Positions 1 through 10,721 of a stretch of 64,000 nt of DNA are shown piece by piece (position 1 is the stretch's first letter; the number at the start of each line of letters is the position of its first letter). The stretch is taken from assembly GCF_004004555.2 (NCBI RefSeq), contig NZ_SACP01000008.1, positions 150,370 to 214,369 of the forward strand, read 5' to 3'. Source of the DNA: Methylobacterium oryzihabitans. Its GTDB lineage: Bacteria > Pseudomonadota > Alphaproteobacteria > Rhizobiales > Beijerinckiaceae. Under the pieces are notes generated by a model. It made no database searches, was not told the origin of the DNA, and worked only from the letters and a program-made list of their open reading frames with translations. A program made the position numbers and the translations under genes.

Positions 1-95
1 GCGATCCGCCCGCGGTAGCGGGCCGCGAAGGGGACGAGCGGCCTCAGCGCGCCGAGAGCGGCCTTGGGCCGGTTCGCGTCAGATTCGGAAGGCAT
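1..95 (-). CDS. N-terminal fragment of a probable ABC transporter permease/ATP-binding protein (partial)
   Basis: An ATG at 93-95 on the minus strand opens a frame that runs off the window start (31 complete codons). The peptide begins [20 protein letters not shown] and continues into a basic stretch ending in ARYRGRIA. This resembles the cytosolic lead-in to the first membrane helix of fused ABC exporters, which are common divergent neighbours of rpmE in this order. The coding start is credible; the family call is inference, because no catalytic motif is visible. Confidence 0.45.
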   Translation of the reverse strand, partial: MPSESDANRPKAALGALRPLVPFAARYRGRI

Positions 96-119
96 GTGGG
101 CGGTGGGATCCGTGTACGC

Positions 120-148
120 TTGTTCGTGGTCGCGAGGTGGGGTATAGG
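120..148 (+). promoter_or_regulatory. Probable sigma-70 type promoter of rpmE
   Basis: TTGTTC at 120-125 and TATAGG at 143-148 are separated by exactly 17 bases, placing transcription start near 155, about 75 bases before the rpmE start. Both boxes are close to the housekeeping consensus used in alphaproteobacteria. No other good pair lies between the divergent start at 95 and rpmE. Predicted by eye only. Confidence 0.45.
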
Positions 149-229
149 CCCCCGCTCATCCGATTACGCGCGATCAATGGCCGCGGCCCGGCGGTACGCT
201 GTCGGACGGGTCGCATCAAGGAATTCGTC

Positions 230-481
230 ATGGCAAAGAACGCTGCCGCCAAGAAGGCGACGGAGCACCCCGACTACCACTTCATCAAGGTGGTGATGAC
301 CGACGGCACCGAGTACGTCACCCGGTCGACCTACGGCAAGGAGGGCGACACCCTCAACCTCGACATCGACCCCAACACCCACCCGGCCTGGACCGGCGGC
401 GAGCAGAAGCTGATGGATCGCGGCGGCCGCGTGTCTCGCTTCAACTCGCGCTTCGGCGCCCTCTCGTTCGGCAAGAAGTGA
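230..481 (+). CDS. rpmE: 50S ribosomal protein L31
   Basis: This encodes 83 residues beginning [20 protein letters not shown], ribosomal protein L31 of the large subunit. The L31 signatures HPDYHFI, the central beta region and the basic [15 protein letters not shown] tail are visible. The zinc-binding CxxC pair of the C+ type is absent, so this is a C- (zinc-independent) paralogue. The ATG at 230 is preceded by AAGGAA at 218-223. An in-frame upstream ATG at 137 is rejected because it adds 31 residues unlike L31 and lies before the predicted transcription start. A perfect-stem terminator follows. Confidence 0.96.
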   Translation: MAKNAAAKKATEHPDYHFIKVVMTDGTEYVTRSTYGKEGDTLNLDIDPNTHPAWTGGEQKLMDRGGRVSRFNSRFGALSFGKK

Positions 482-518
482 GACCCGGGCGCCCTCGGGG
501 CGCCGGTTCTCCGACGAC

Positions 519-557
519 GCGAAAAAGCCCCGGCCGCGAGGTCCGGGGCTTTTTCGC
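519..557. terminator. Bidirectional rho-independent terminator
   Basis: A perfect 15-bp stem, GCGAAAAAGCCCCGG at 519-533 paired with 543-557, encloses a 9-base loop. Because the stem contains AAAAA/TTTTT, each strand reads as a GC stem followed by a T run. It lies between the convergent rpmE and the DUF1465 gene and should stop transcription from both. Confidence 0.85.
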
Positions 558-601
558 GTGCGCCATCTGGTGCCGGACGCTCACGCCATCCGGCCGGATG
601 C

Positions 602-1132
602 CTACGCCATCCGGAACGCCTGCCGCAGGCGGTCGTGCTGGGCGACGACCGGGCTCTCGCGCGGCTCGGGCGTCGGGCGATCGTCGGAGATCAGGGTGTC
701 GAGGTGCAGGATCCGGGCGTGCAGGCGCTTCGACTGCCCGATCAGCGCCTGGAGCGACAGCGGCAGCTCGGCGACGAGGGACGGCGCGGTGCCGGCGGGC
801 TCCTGGTTGGTGAGGCGGACCCGGGTCTTCTCCTGCGCCGCCTCGCTGAGGGTGAGTTCCCCCTCCGAGACCGCGCGCTGGACGAGCAGCCAGGAGGCGA
901 TCTGCATCAGCCGGGTGGTGAGCCGCATGCTCTCGCTCGCATAGGCCAGGGAGGCGTGGCGGGCGAGCAGCCGCGATTCCTCGCGGCCGGGACCGTCGAG
1001 ATAGGCGGCGGTGTCCTCCACCAGGGTCATGCCCTCCCGGAACAGCGTCCGGAACGCCTCGGACGCGACGAAGGTCTCGCCGAACCGCACGGTGCCGCGG
1101 GCTTCCCGGAACATGACATCCATCTCGACCAT
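602..1132 (-). CDS. DUF1465 family protein, RcdA-like (regulator of CtrA degradation)
   Basis: This 176-residue, largely helical protein matches the DUF1465 family, whose characterised member RcdA is an adaptor that helps ClpXP degrade the cell-cycle regulator CtrA. Visible family features include the FGETFVASEAFRTLFREGM helix, the RLTTRLMQIASWLLVQRAV helix, and the EKTRVRL and LPLSLQALI stretches. The ATG at 1130-1132 follows AGGAGGT at ideal distance. Adjacency to rpmE is conserved in Hyphomicrobiales. Whether it acts in CtrA turnover here is inferred from the family. Confidence 0.85.
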   Translation of the reverse strand: MVEMDVMFREARGTVRFGETFVASEAFRTLFREGMTLVEDTAAYLDGPGREESRLLARHASLAYASESMRLTTRLMQIASWLLVQRAVSEGELTLSEAAQEKTRVRLTNQEPAGTAPSLVAELPLSLQALIGQSKRLHARILHLDTLISDDRPTPEPRESPVVAQHDRLRQAFRMA

Positions 1133-1508
1133 GGTACCTCCTGAGCCCGTCTCGCACCGGCGGCCGTCCCGATCCGGGCCTCGCCGCCTGCCTCTGGGCC
1201 GATGGTGGCAACGATAGCGCCAACCGGGCGTCCCCGCGCCGGCAACCGGTTGTTAACCTTAAGGGGGGAACGCCGCAGGGGGCCGGCGCGATCCGGGGAC
1301 CGGCGGCGGGAGGGCGAAAAAAGAAAGCCGCCCCGGAGGGGGCGGCTCGAAAGTCGTACAGGGAGGCATCAAACAGAGTGGACAGGACCCACTCGACATC
1401 CAGACGACTGGATGGGTTGGTTATCGCGCGGAAAGGCTAACGAATGATTAACGCGCCGGGTCGACCGCTCGAATCCGGCCGCCCCCGCGAGGGCTTGCCG
1501 CCGGCGCC
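1133..1508. other. Intergenic region without a supported gene
   Basis: This 376-base stretch lies between two minus-strand genes. It holds the terminator at 1326-1347, which would end the DUF1192 transcript, and presumably the promoter of the DUF1465 gene near 1140-1260, where TTAACCTTAAGG occurs at 1253-1264. Short reading frames here show no protein-like composition and no ribosome-binding site. Confidence 0.5.
1326..1347 (-). terminator. Rho-independent terminator of the DUF1192 gene
   Basis: AGCCGCCCC at 1326-1334 pairs perfectly with GGGGCGGCT at 1339-1347 around a GGAG loop. Read on the minus strand it is followed by TTTCTTTTTT, a good U tract, so it terminates transcription arriving from the DUF1192 gene at 1700-1509. 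Confidence 0.75.
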
Positions 1509-1700
1509 TCAGCGCTTGAAGAACGCCTCGGCGGCCTCCTGCGAGGCGAGCTTGCGGCGCCGCGCCTCCTCCAGCCGGTCGATCTCGCCGCGCAGCAGGA
1601 CCAGCCGCTCGTCGAGGTCGGCCACCGACAGCGTGACGAGATCCTGGCCGATCTCGTGCCCCGTCCGCCGCGGCGGCGGCCGGTCGTTCTCGTCGAACAT
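1509..1700 (-). CDS. DUF1192 family small protein
   Basis: A 63-residue protein beginning MFDENDRPPP, with the DUF1192 hallmark of a short acidic head, a conserved LSVADLDERL segment and a helical coiled-coil-like stretch (LLRGEIDRLEEARRRKLAS) ending in AEAFFKR. No biochemical function is known for this alphaproteobacterial family. A GGGGAGG ribosome-binding site precedes the ATG at 1698-1700. It appears monocistronic, with its own terminator downstream. Confidence 0.85.
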   Translation of the reverse strand: MFDENDRPPPRRTGHEIGQDLVTLSVADLDERLVLLRGEIDRLEEARRRKLASQEAAEAFFKR

Positions 1701-1858
1701 CGCGCGTGTCCTCCCCTGCCCCGTCCCGGATCGGAACGGGCCGGCGCCCGGCATGGCCCGGTTCGGGACCGGGCTCAAGGGCGCGCCGGCCGGGACGGCG
1801 AGCGCCAGGGCCGTCGCTTCAGCGCGGTTGCCCTGCGGGCGACCACCTGCCGCCGCGA

Positions 1859-1887
1859 TTGACTTGGGGGGACCGTTCGGCCATACA
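1859..1887 (+). promoter_or_regulatory. Probable promoter of the rpmH-rnpA-yidC operon
   Basis: TTGACT at 1859-1864 and CATACA at 1882-1887 have a 17-base spacer, giving a start near 1894 and a leader of about 120 bases before rpmH. The rest of the 314-base gap between the DUF1192 gene and rpmH (1701-2014) holds no supported gene, and I see no cluster of DnaA boxes in it. Confidence 0.5.
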
Positions 1888-2014
1888 CCGGCCCGACGCG
1901 AGACGGCGCCCCGCGCGGGTGCCGATCGTCTATTCGCCCGATGACAATCGATCCACGAGGGCTTGCGGCACCGCACGGGCGTGCGGCGCGGCCCCGGCCT
2001 TCGGAGAGTGAGCC

Positions 2015-2149
2015 GTGAAGAGAACCTATCAACCCTCGAAGCTCGTGCGCAAGCGCCGCCACGGCTTCCGCGCCCGCATGGCCACCGTCGGCGGCCGCAA
2101 GGTCATCGCCGCCCGCCGCTCGCGCGGCCGCAAGCGTCTCTCGGCGTAA
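2015..2149 (+). CDS. rpmH: 50S ribosomal protein L34
   Basis: This 44-residue, highly basic protein is ribosomal protein L34, with the family signatures [17 protein letters not shown] and a C-terminal [10 protein letters not shown]. It starts with GTG at 2015, preceded by GGAGAG at 2002-2007. The gene is too short for many ORF callers. It is the first gene of the conserved rpmH-rnpA-yidC-engB order; rnpA begins 13 bases downstream. Confidence 0.97.
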   Translation: MKRTYQPSKLVRKRRHGFRARMATVGGRKVIAARRSRGRKRLSA

Positions 2150-2162
2150 CCGCCGGTCCGGC

Positions 2163-2603
2163 ATGGCGGTCGGCGGCGACGACGTCGCGCCCGTGCCGGC
2201 GCTGGGGCGCGTCACGCGGCGCCCGGACTATCTGGCGGCGGCCGAGGGCCGCCGTTTCCATACCGGGCGCCTGTCCGCCCAGGGCCGCGTGCGCGAGCCC
2301 GCCCCGGGGGATGCCCCCGCGCCGGAGGGGCTGCGGGTCGGCTTCACCGTCACCAAGCGGGTCGGCCACGCCACCGAGCGCAACCGCATCCGGCGCCGGC
2401 TGAAGGCCGCAGTGGCCGAGGCGGCGGGCGGGCATCTCGGGCGGGTGGCCGATGTCGTCCTGATCGGACGGCGCGACGCCCTCGCGGCGCCCTTTCCCCT
2501 CCTCGTCGAGGACATCCGCCGGGCGCTCGACGTGGTGACCAGGCCGGGCTCGCCGCGCGGCGGCCGGCGCGGCCGTCCGGGTGGGGCGGAACGTCAATCC
2601 TGA
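2163..2603 (+). CDS. rnpA: Ribonuclease P protein component
   Basis: This 146-residue basic protein is the protein subunit of RNase P, which matures tRNA 5' ends with the RNA subunit. The central GFTVTKRVGHATERNRIRRR stretch contains the RNxxRR motif that contacts the RNA. FHTGRLSAQGRVREP corresponds to the usual F-hydrophobic strand. The C-terminal tail is glycine/arginine-rich and longer than in E. coli. It sits between rpmH and yidC as expected. Confidence 0.95.
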   Translation: MAVGGDDVAPVPALGRVTRRPDYLAAAEGRRFHTGRLSAQGRVREPAPGDAPAPEGLRVGFTVTKRVGHATERNRIRRRLKAAVAEAAGGHLGRVADVVLIGRRDALAAPFPLLVEDIRRALDVVTRPGSPRGGRRGRPGGAERQS

Positions 2604-2716
2604 GGCGATCCCGGTTTCCGGAATCGCCTCTTCGTGTTGGTCGCAGGGCCGGAGGGGGACACGCCGTGATCCCGCGCCGGCCCCGCTGTTGAGGCGGCAG
2701 GCGTCGCGGATCCACC

Positions 2717-4549
2717 ATGGGCAACGACAAGACGAACATGATCATCGCCGTGGTGCTGTCTCTGGCAGTGCTGCTCGGCTGGAACTACTTCGTCAGCGCG
2801 CCGCAGGTCGAGCGCCAGCGCCAGCAGCAACTGGCGCAGCAGGCCGCCCAGCCGCGCCCGGCCACCAGCCCGCAGGAGGGCGGACCGTCCGCCCCGCTGC
2901 CCGGCACCCTGCCGGGCGCCCCCGGCGGGCAGGCGAGCGCCGCGCAGCCGCGCGATCAGGCCGTCGCCGCCTCGCCGCGCATCCGCATCGACACCCCGGC
3001 CCTGTCCGGCTCGGTGGCCCTGCGCGGCGCTCGCATCGACGACGTGTCGCTCAAGAACTACCACGAGACGGTCGACCCGCAGAGCCCGCGCATCGTGCTG
3101 CTGTCGCCGGCCGGCAGCGCCAACCCGTACTACGCCGAATTCGGCTGGGTCGGGCAGAATGCCGGCCCGCTGCCCGGCTCCGACACGCTCTGGACCGCCG
3201 ACGGCGACGCGCTGTCCCCGGGCAAGCCCCTGACCCTGACCTGGGACAACGGCGCCGGCCTCGTCTTCCGCCGCACGCTGGCGGTCGACGACAAGTTCAT
3301 GTTCACGGTCACCGACGCGGTCGATAACACGGGCACCGCCCCGGTCACCGTGCATCCCTACGGCCTCGTCTCGCGCTGGGGCAAGCCGCACACTCAGGGC
3401 TACTACGTGCTCCACGAGGGCATGATCGGCGTCCTCGGCGACCAGGGCCTGCAGGAATACACCTACGACAAGCTCGCCAAAGAGAATCCCCTCGGCGGCG
3501 CCGGCAGCCGCGGCCACAGCTGGACCGGCGTCACCGGCGGCTTCGTCGGCATCACCGACAAGTACTGGGCCGCGACCGCGATCCCCGATCAGGCCCGCCC
3601 CTATACCGGCGCCTTCACCGAGCGCGACGAGGGCGCCACCAAGGTCTATCAGGCGAGCAGCCTCGGCGATGCCCAGACCATCGCGCCCGGCGCCTCCGCC
3701 CAGGCCACCCAGCGCCTGTTCGCCGGCGCCAAGGAGGTCGGCACCGTCGACGGCTACGAGAAGTCGCTCGGCATCAAGAGCTTCGACCTGCTGATCGACT
3801 GGGGCTGGTTCTATTTCATCACCAAGCCGATGTTCAAGGCGCTGGACTTCTTCTACCGCCTGTTCGGCAACTTCGGCGTGTCGATCCTCGTCGTCACCTT
3901 CATCCTGAAGCTGTTCTTCCTGCCGATCGCCAACCGCTCCTACGTCTCGATGGCCAAGATGAAGGCCGTCCAGCCGGAGATGACCGCCATCCGCGAGCGC
4001 TATCCCGACGACAAGGTGAAGCAGCAGCAGGCGATGATGGAGCTGTACAAGAAGGAGAAGATCAACCCGGTCGCCGGCTGCTGGCCGGTGCTGATCCAGA
4101 TCCCGGTCTTCTTCGCGCTCTACAAGGTGCTGTTCGTCACCATCGAGATGCGGCACGCGCCGTTCTTCGGCTGGATCCGCGACCTCGCGGCGCCGGATCC
4201 GACCTCGCTGTTCAACCTGTTCGGCCTGCTGCCGTTCACCCCGCCCGACCTGCTGCATCTCGGCATCTGGCCGCTCATCATGGGCGTGACGATGTTCGTG
4301 CAGATGAAGATGAACCCCGCCCCGCCGGACCCGGTCCAGGCCCAGGTGTTCACCTTCATGCCGATCATCTTCACCTTCATGCTGGGCTCGTTCCCGGCCG
4401 GGCTGGTGATCTACTGGGCGTGGAACAACACCCTGTCGGTGCTGCAACAATACTGGATCATGCGGCGCAACGGCGTGAAGGTGGAGCTGTGGGACAACAT
4501 GCGCTCGACCTTCTCGCGCCGGACCCCCGCCAAGGCCACCAAGGGCTGA
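2717..4549 (+). CDS. yidC: Membrane protein insertase YidC
   Basis: This 610-residue inner-membrane protein inserts and folds membrane proteins with or without SecYEG. It has an N-terminal membrane segment ([17 protein letters not shown]), a low-complexity Q/P/A-rich linker, a large periplasmic beta domain (about residues 90-350) and the conserved C-terminal bundle. That bundle begins near [20 protein letters not shown] and includes the hydrophilic-groove helix of the 60-kDa inner-membrane family and the coiled C1 loop with [18 protein letters not shown]. The length is normal for Gram-negative YidC. engB starts 11 bases after its stop. Confidence 0.97.
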   Translation: MGNDKTNMIIAVVLSLAVLLGWNYFVSAPQVERQRQQQLAQQAAQPRPATSPQEGGPSAPLPGTLPGAPGGQASAAQPRDQAVAASPRIRIDTPALSGSVALRGARIDDVSLKNYHETVDPQSPRIVLLSPAGSANPYYAEFGWVGQNAGPLPGSDTLWTADGDALSPGKPLTLTWDNGAGLVFRRTLAVDDKFMFTVTDAVDNTGTAPVTVHPYGLVSRWGKPHTQGYYVLHEGMIGVLGDQGLQEYTYDKLAKENPLGGAGSRGHSWTGVTGGFVGITDKYWAATAIPDQARPYTGAFTERDEGATKVYQASSLGDAQTIAPGASAQATQRLFAGAKEVGTVDGYEKSLGIKSFDLLIDWGWFYFITKPMFKALDFFYRLFGNFGVSILVVTFILKLFFLPIANRSYVSMAKMKAVQPEMTAIRERYPDDKVKQQQAMMELYKKEKINPVAGCWPVLIQIPVFFALYKVLFVTIEMRHAPFFGWIRDLAAPDPTSLFNLFGLLPFTPPDLLHLGIWPLIMGVTMFVQMKMNPAPPDPVQAQVFTFMPIIFTFMLGSFPAGLVIYWAWNNTLSVLQQYWIMRRNGVKVELWDNMRSTFSRRTPAKATKG

Positions 4550-4560
4550 GGACGATCCCG

Positions 4561-5211
4561 ATGGAGTCGCAGGAGGACAAGGACGCCGCCCTGCGGGAGG
4601 CCGGGCGGCTGCTCTTCGCGGGCGCCGCCGACTTCCTGTCCTCGGCGCCGTCGGTCGAGACGCTGCCGCCGATGCGCGGCCACGAGATCGCCTTCGCGGG
4701 GCGCTCGAACGTCGGCAAGTCGAGCCTCGTCAACGCGCTGACCGGGCGCAACACCCTGGCGCGGACCTCGCACACGCCCGGCCGGACGCAACTGCTCAAC
4801 TTCTTCGACATCGGCGGCAAGGTCACCCTGGTCGACATGCCCGGCTACGGCTACGCCGCGGTCGGCAAGGCCAAGGTCGAGGCGTGGACGCGGCTGATCC
4901 ACGACTACCTGCGCGGGCGCGCCAACCTCGCCCGGGTCTACGTGCTGATCGACGCGCGCCACGGCATCAAGGCGAACGATGCCGAGGTGCTCGACGGCCT
5001 CGACACCGCGGCGGTGTCGTACCAGATCGTCCTGACCAAGGCCGATGCGTTGAAGAAGTCCGAGATCGAGGCGCGCCTTGCCGCCACCCGAGCGTCGCTC
5101 GCCCGCCGGCCGGCGGCGTTTCCGGAGATCATCCTCACGTCGAGCCGCACCGAGGAAGGCATCGCCGACCTGCGCGCCAGCATCGCCCGGCTCCTCTCCG
5201 AGCGGGCGTAG
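4561..5211 (+). CDS. engB: Ribosome biogenesis GTP-binding protein EngB (YihA/YsxC)
   Basis: This 216-residue GTPase acts in 50S subunit assembly. The P-loop GRSNVGKSS, the switch TPGRTQ, the G3 DMPGYG and the G4 TKAD motifs are all present. An in-frame ATG at 4420 would overlap yidC and add non-homologous sequence; the start at 4561 gives the usual family length. It is probably co-transcribed with yidC. Confidence 0.96.
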   Translation: MESQEDKDAALREAGRLLFAGAADFLSSAPSVETLPPMRGHEIAFAGRSNVGKSSLVNALTGRNTLARTSHTPGRTQLLNFFDIGGKVTLVDMPGYGYAAVGKAKVEAWTRLIHDYLRGRANLARVYVLIDARHGIKANDAEVLDGLDTAAVSYQIVLTKADALKKSEIEARLAATRASLARRPAAFPEIILTSSRTEEGIADLRASIARLLSERA

Positions 5212-5215
5212 GCGG

Positions 5216-5602
5216 ATGACGGCGCCCGCCCCGCTGCCCTGGCCCGAGCGGCTGGTCCTCGCGCTGGCCGCGCTCGCCGGCTTCCTCGGCGTGGTGCTGT
5301 CGGCCGCCGCCGCCCATCTCCAGGCCGGCCCGAGCCTCGCGACCGCGGCGCAGTTCCTGCTGTTCCACGCCACCGCCCTGACCGGGCTCGTGGCGCTGGC
5401 GGCGTCCGGCCGGCTCCACGCGCGCGTCCTGCGCGCCGCCGGGATCGCCCTGGTGCTGGGTCTGGTGCTGTTCTGCGGCGACCTCGCGGTGCGGTCGCTG
5501 GCCGGCATCGCGCTCGTCCCGATGGCGGCGCCGACCGGCGGCGTGCTGCTGATGGCGGGCTGGGTGCTGGCCGGGCTCGCGGCGATCCTGCCGCGGCGCT
5601 GA
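5216..5602 (+). CDS. DUF423-like small membrane protein
   Basis: A 128-residue protein with four hydrophobic segments, about residues 13-34, 43-62, 72-90 and 97-123. It fits the DUF423 (YgdD-type) family: AAAHL in place of the usual GAFGAH-type turn, then QFLLFHATALTGL, and a glycine-rich last helix. The function of the family is not known. The ATG at 5216 lies 4 bases past the engB stop, so translation is probably coupled. The family call rests on topology and short motifs. Confidence 0.75.
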   Translation: MTAPAPLPWPERLVLALAALAGFLGVVLSAAAAHLQAGPSLATAAQFLLFHATALTGLVALAASGRLHARVLRAAGIALVLGLVLFCGDLAVRSLAGIALVPMAAPTGGVLLMAGWVLAGLAAILPRR

Positions 5603-5606
5603 TCCC

Positions 5607-6335
5607 CTATTCCAGGGTGACCCGCAGGAACTGCACCGCGGGTCCCTGGCTCTCGGTGAACACGCCGGCGGTGAGCGCCCCACCGAAGACCGCGCCGGTA
5701 TCGAGGTTGGTGCGGTGGCGCCGGACCTCCGGACGGCCGCAGGCGATCGGGGTGTGGCCGTGGACGACGTGACGGCCGAAATCGTGGTCGGCCTTCAGGA
5801 ACGGCTCGCGGATCCACAGCCGCTGGCCCACGTCGGGATCGGGCGCCGGCAGGGTCGGCCGGAACCCGGCATGGACGTACCAGTGCAGCGCGTCCCCGTG
5901 CACGGTCGGCAGGCCGCGGATCCAGGCGATCACCTCGGCCGGCAGGTCGCAGGCCCGCCGCACGCCGTAGGAGGCCAGGACGGCATCGCCGCCGTTGATC
6001 CGCCAGATGTCCTCGCCGCGACCGTCGGCGGCGGCGAGCAGCATCGATTCGTGGTTGCCCATCAGGCAGACGACCCGGTCCGGCTCCCGGGCCTGGAGCG
6101 CCCGCAGGGTCTCGATCACCCGGGCCGAGCCGGGCCCGCGATCGACGTAGTCGCCGAGGAGGACGAGGTTGCGCGGCCGGCCGCCGGCATGCTCGGCGAT
6201 CCCCTCCAGCAGCGCGTCGAGATGGGTATCGCAGCCGTGCACGTCGCCGACCACGTAGGTCACGGTCTCGTCGACAGCGATCCGCTCGCTCGGAGCGAGG
6301 CCGCTGCGCAGCCGCGACAGCACGGTCCGGATCAT
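5607..6335 (-). CDS. Metallophosphoesterase, PPP-type serine/threonine phosphatase-like
   Basis: A 242-residue cytosolic enzyme of the PPP phosphatase family. The dimetal motifs appear in order: GDVHGC near residue 31, GDYVDRG near 61, GNHES near 92, and the C-terminal VHGHTP. This small bacterial type resembles PrpA/ApaH-like phosphatases; the substrate cannot be read from sequence. It converges with the DUF423 gene (4-base gap) and lies downstream of clpB, separated by 144 bases. Confidence 0.9.
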   Translation of the reverse strand: MIRTVLSRLRSGLAPSERIAVDETVTYVVGDVHGCDTHLDALLEGIAEHAGGRPRNLVLLGDYVDRGPGSARVIETLRALQAREPDRVVCLMGNHESMLLAAADGRGEDIWRINGGDAVLASYGVRRACDLPAEVIAWIRGLPTVHGDALHWYVHAGFRPTLPAPDPDVGQRLWIREPFLKADHDFGRHVVHGHTPIACGRPEVRRHRTNLDTGAVFGGALTAGVFTESQGPAVQFLRVTLE

Positions 6336-6479
6336 GGGCGGCTCTCCCGGCGTGACGGGCCTCCGGCGGCGCTCCGGTCCCGTTCCGCCGGAGGCCCCGA
6401 CGTCAGATAGAGCACCCGAACTTCAAGGAAGGCTTACGGGCCGTCCCCGGGACCGCGAAGTCCCGGGGGCGGGTGCAGG

Positions 6480-9116
<2,637 letters not shown>

Positions 9117-9239
9117 TCGCGTCTCCCCTTCTCGTGCGAGCCCGCCCGCCCTCGACGAGGCGCGAACGGTCACGACAGGTGCCCGGCGCCGAAAGGGCGC
9201 CCGGGCCCGGCTCTTCGCTGGAAGCGGCCGGCTCCGCTG

Positions 9240-9267
9240 ATGTGGTGTGACAAATCGGTTACACAAG
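9240..9267 (-). promoter_or_regulatory. Candidate RpoH (sigma-32) heat-shock promoter of clpB
   Basis: On the minus strand CTTG at 9267-9264 is followed after 18 bases by CCACAT at 9245-9240. Alphaproteobacterial RpoH promoters have CTTG and a CCTAT-like box at this spacing. It would give a leader of about 115 bases before clpB. ClpB is a standard heat-shock gene, which supports the reading, but the -10 box is imperfect. Confidence 0.35.
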
Positions 9268-9380
9268 GGGCTCGTAGCACGACGGCCTCGTGACACGGAG
9301 GGCATGGGGCCTGCGCCGGGCGCAACGCTCACGGGGCGGAGGGCGGGCAGAGGCGGCTCGCCGTCCCGCCTTCGGCCCGC

Positions 9381-9414
9381 CGGTTATAGGCATTCTGCAG
9401 ATTGCCTATAACCG
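9381..9414. repeat. 34-bp near-perfect palindrome between clpB and the MOSC gene
   Basis: CGGTTATAGGCA at 9381-9392 pairs perfectly with 9403-9414, and the centre TCTGCAGA is itself palindromic, leaving one mismatched pair (9393/9402). It stands out in the 393-base divergent gap 9117-9509, which otherwise holds only the clpB promoter region. It could be a dimeric operator for the downstream MOSC gene or a cruciform. No T tract follows, so it is not a terminator. Confidence 0.6.
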
Positions 9415-9509
9415 CGCCCCGGCCGCATTGCCGCACCAGCCTGACGATCGCGGCTTGACCGACCGCCCTCCCTGGGGCCGAAGCTGCGCCCGACGCCCCG
9501 GGAGCCCCC

Positions 9510-10289
9510 ATGACCGAGACCCTGCGCATCGCCGCCCTGCACCGCTATCCGGTGAAGGGCCTGTCGCCCGAGAAGCTGGACAGCGCCGCGCTGACCGCCG
9601 GCGACTACTTCCCGGGCGACCGGCTCTACGCGGTCGAGAACGGGCCGAGCGGCTACGACCCGGCGGCGCCGGTGCATCAGCCCAAGATCAAGTTCCTGAT
9701 GCTGATGCGCAACGAGGCGCTGGCCCGGCTCGCCACCCGCTACGACGACGAGACCCGGACTCTGGTGATCCGCGAGGGCGACCGCGAGGCGGTGCGGGCC
9801 GATCTCGGGACCCGGGAGGGCCGGCTCGCCGTCGAGGCGTTCTTCCGCCGCTTCATGCCCGGCGAGCTGCGCGGGCCGCCGAAGGTGCTGACCGCGCCCG
9901 AAGGCTTCCGCTTCACCGACGCGCCGCGGGGCTACGTCTCGCTGGTCAACCTCGCCAGCGTCGCCGCGGTCGAGGACATGGTCGGGGCGGCGGTCGATCC
10001 GCTGCGCTTTCGCGCCAACCTGCACGTCGAGGGGCTGGCGCCGTTCGCCGAACTCGACCTCGTCGGAGCGGAACTGGTCTCGGAGGCCGGCCTGCGCCTG
10101 CGGGTCACCAAGCGCACGGTGCGCTGTGCCGCCACCAACGTCGATCCGGCGACCGGCGCGCGCGACCTCGCGATCCCGCCGGCCCTGCAGAAGGCCCTCG
10201 GCCACGCCGATTGCGGGGTCTATGCCGAGGTCGTGACGGGCGGGACCGTGGCGGCCGGCGACCGGTTCCGGATCGAGCCCGCGGCCTGA
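9510..10289 (+). CDS. MOSC domain protein (YcbX-like)
   Basis: A 259-residue protein with an N-terminal MOSC beta-barrel domain (LRIAALHRYPVKGLSPEKL) and a C-terminal MOSC domain containing the family motif around RCAATNVDPATGARDL, whose cysteine is the expected molybdenum-cofactor ligand. Related proteins reduce N-hydroxylated compounds. It lacks the C-terminal ferredoxin domain of E. coli YcbX, so it would need a separate electron donor. Start chosen at the ATG at 9510. Confidence 0.88.
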   Translation: MTETLRIAALHRYPVKGLSPEKLDSAALTAGDYFPGDRLYAVENGPSGYDPAAPVHQPKIKFLMLMRNEALARLATRYDDETRTLVIREGDREAVRADLGTREGRLAVEAFFRRFMPGELRGPPKVLTAPEGFRFTDAPRGYVSLVNLASVAAVEDMVGAAVDPLRFRANLHVEGLAPFAELDLVGAELVSEAGLRLRVTKRTVRCAATNVDPATGARDLAIPPALQKALGHADCGVYAEVVTGGTVAAGDRFRIEPAA

Positions 10290-10301
10290 GGGGAGCGGGC
10301 G

Positions 10302-10511
10302 TCAGCCCCGGGCCGCCAGCCAGACCGGCTCGGGCTCCTCGGGCGGGAGGACCGCCGCGAGGGCATCGAGGTCGATCGTGTAGGTGTCGGTGAGCAGACG
10401 CCAGAGGTCGCGGCGGTCGACGGCGCTGCGGCCGAGCGAGGCCACGGTGGCCGCGAGGAGCGAAGGACTGGTCAGCGCAGGGCGCGGAAGCAGGGACTCG
10501 GCTGTCGGCAT
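10302..10511 (-). CDS. Small hypothetical protein
   Basis: A 69-residue protein beginning MPTAESLLPRPALTSPSLLA. AGGGAG stands about 9 bases before the ATG at 10509-10511, which supports real translation. It is predicted soluble and helical, with a conserved-looking DRRDLWRLLTDTYTIDLDAL stretch. I recognise no family. It converges with the MOSC gene 12 bases away and diverges from argB. Confidence 0.6.
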   Translation of the reverse strand: MPTAESLLPRPALTSPSLLAATVASLGRSAVDRRDLWRLLTDTYTIDLDALAAVLPPEEPEPVWLAARG

Positions 10512-10554
10512 CGGTCTGGCTCCCTGAAGAGGCAGTCACCGGAGAGTCGGACGA

Positions 10555-10584
10555 CAGGGTTAAAATTTCCCTAACGTAACCCTG
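10555..10584. promoter_or_regulatory. Inverted repeat between argB and the divergent small gene
   Basis: CAGGGTTA at 10555-10562 pairs perfectly with TAACCCTG at 10577-10584 around an unusually AT-rich centre (AAATTT). The position between two divergent genes suits an operator or overlapping promoters. No regulator can be named from the sequence. Confidence 0.35.
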
Positions 10585-10721
10585 CGGACATCCGGAGGGA
10601 CGGATCGCGCACCGGCGGGTCCGGGCGTTTTTTCCGCCCTGCCCGTGTGACAGCGGGCCGTTTGATGCTTAGAAGCCGGCGCCCGCCTCAGCCGGGCCCG
10701 AGCGAGAGGATCCCCGCGGCG

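Noticed and set aside
1701..2014. Replication origin beside rpmH
   Set aside because: In many bacteria dnaA/oriC adjoin rpmH, but there is no dnaA gene, no cluster of DnaA boxes and no AT-rich unwinding region here; the separation is usual in alphaproteobacteria.
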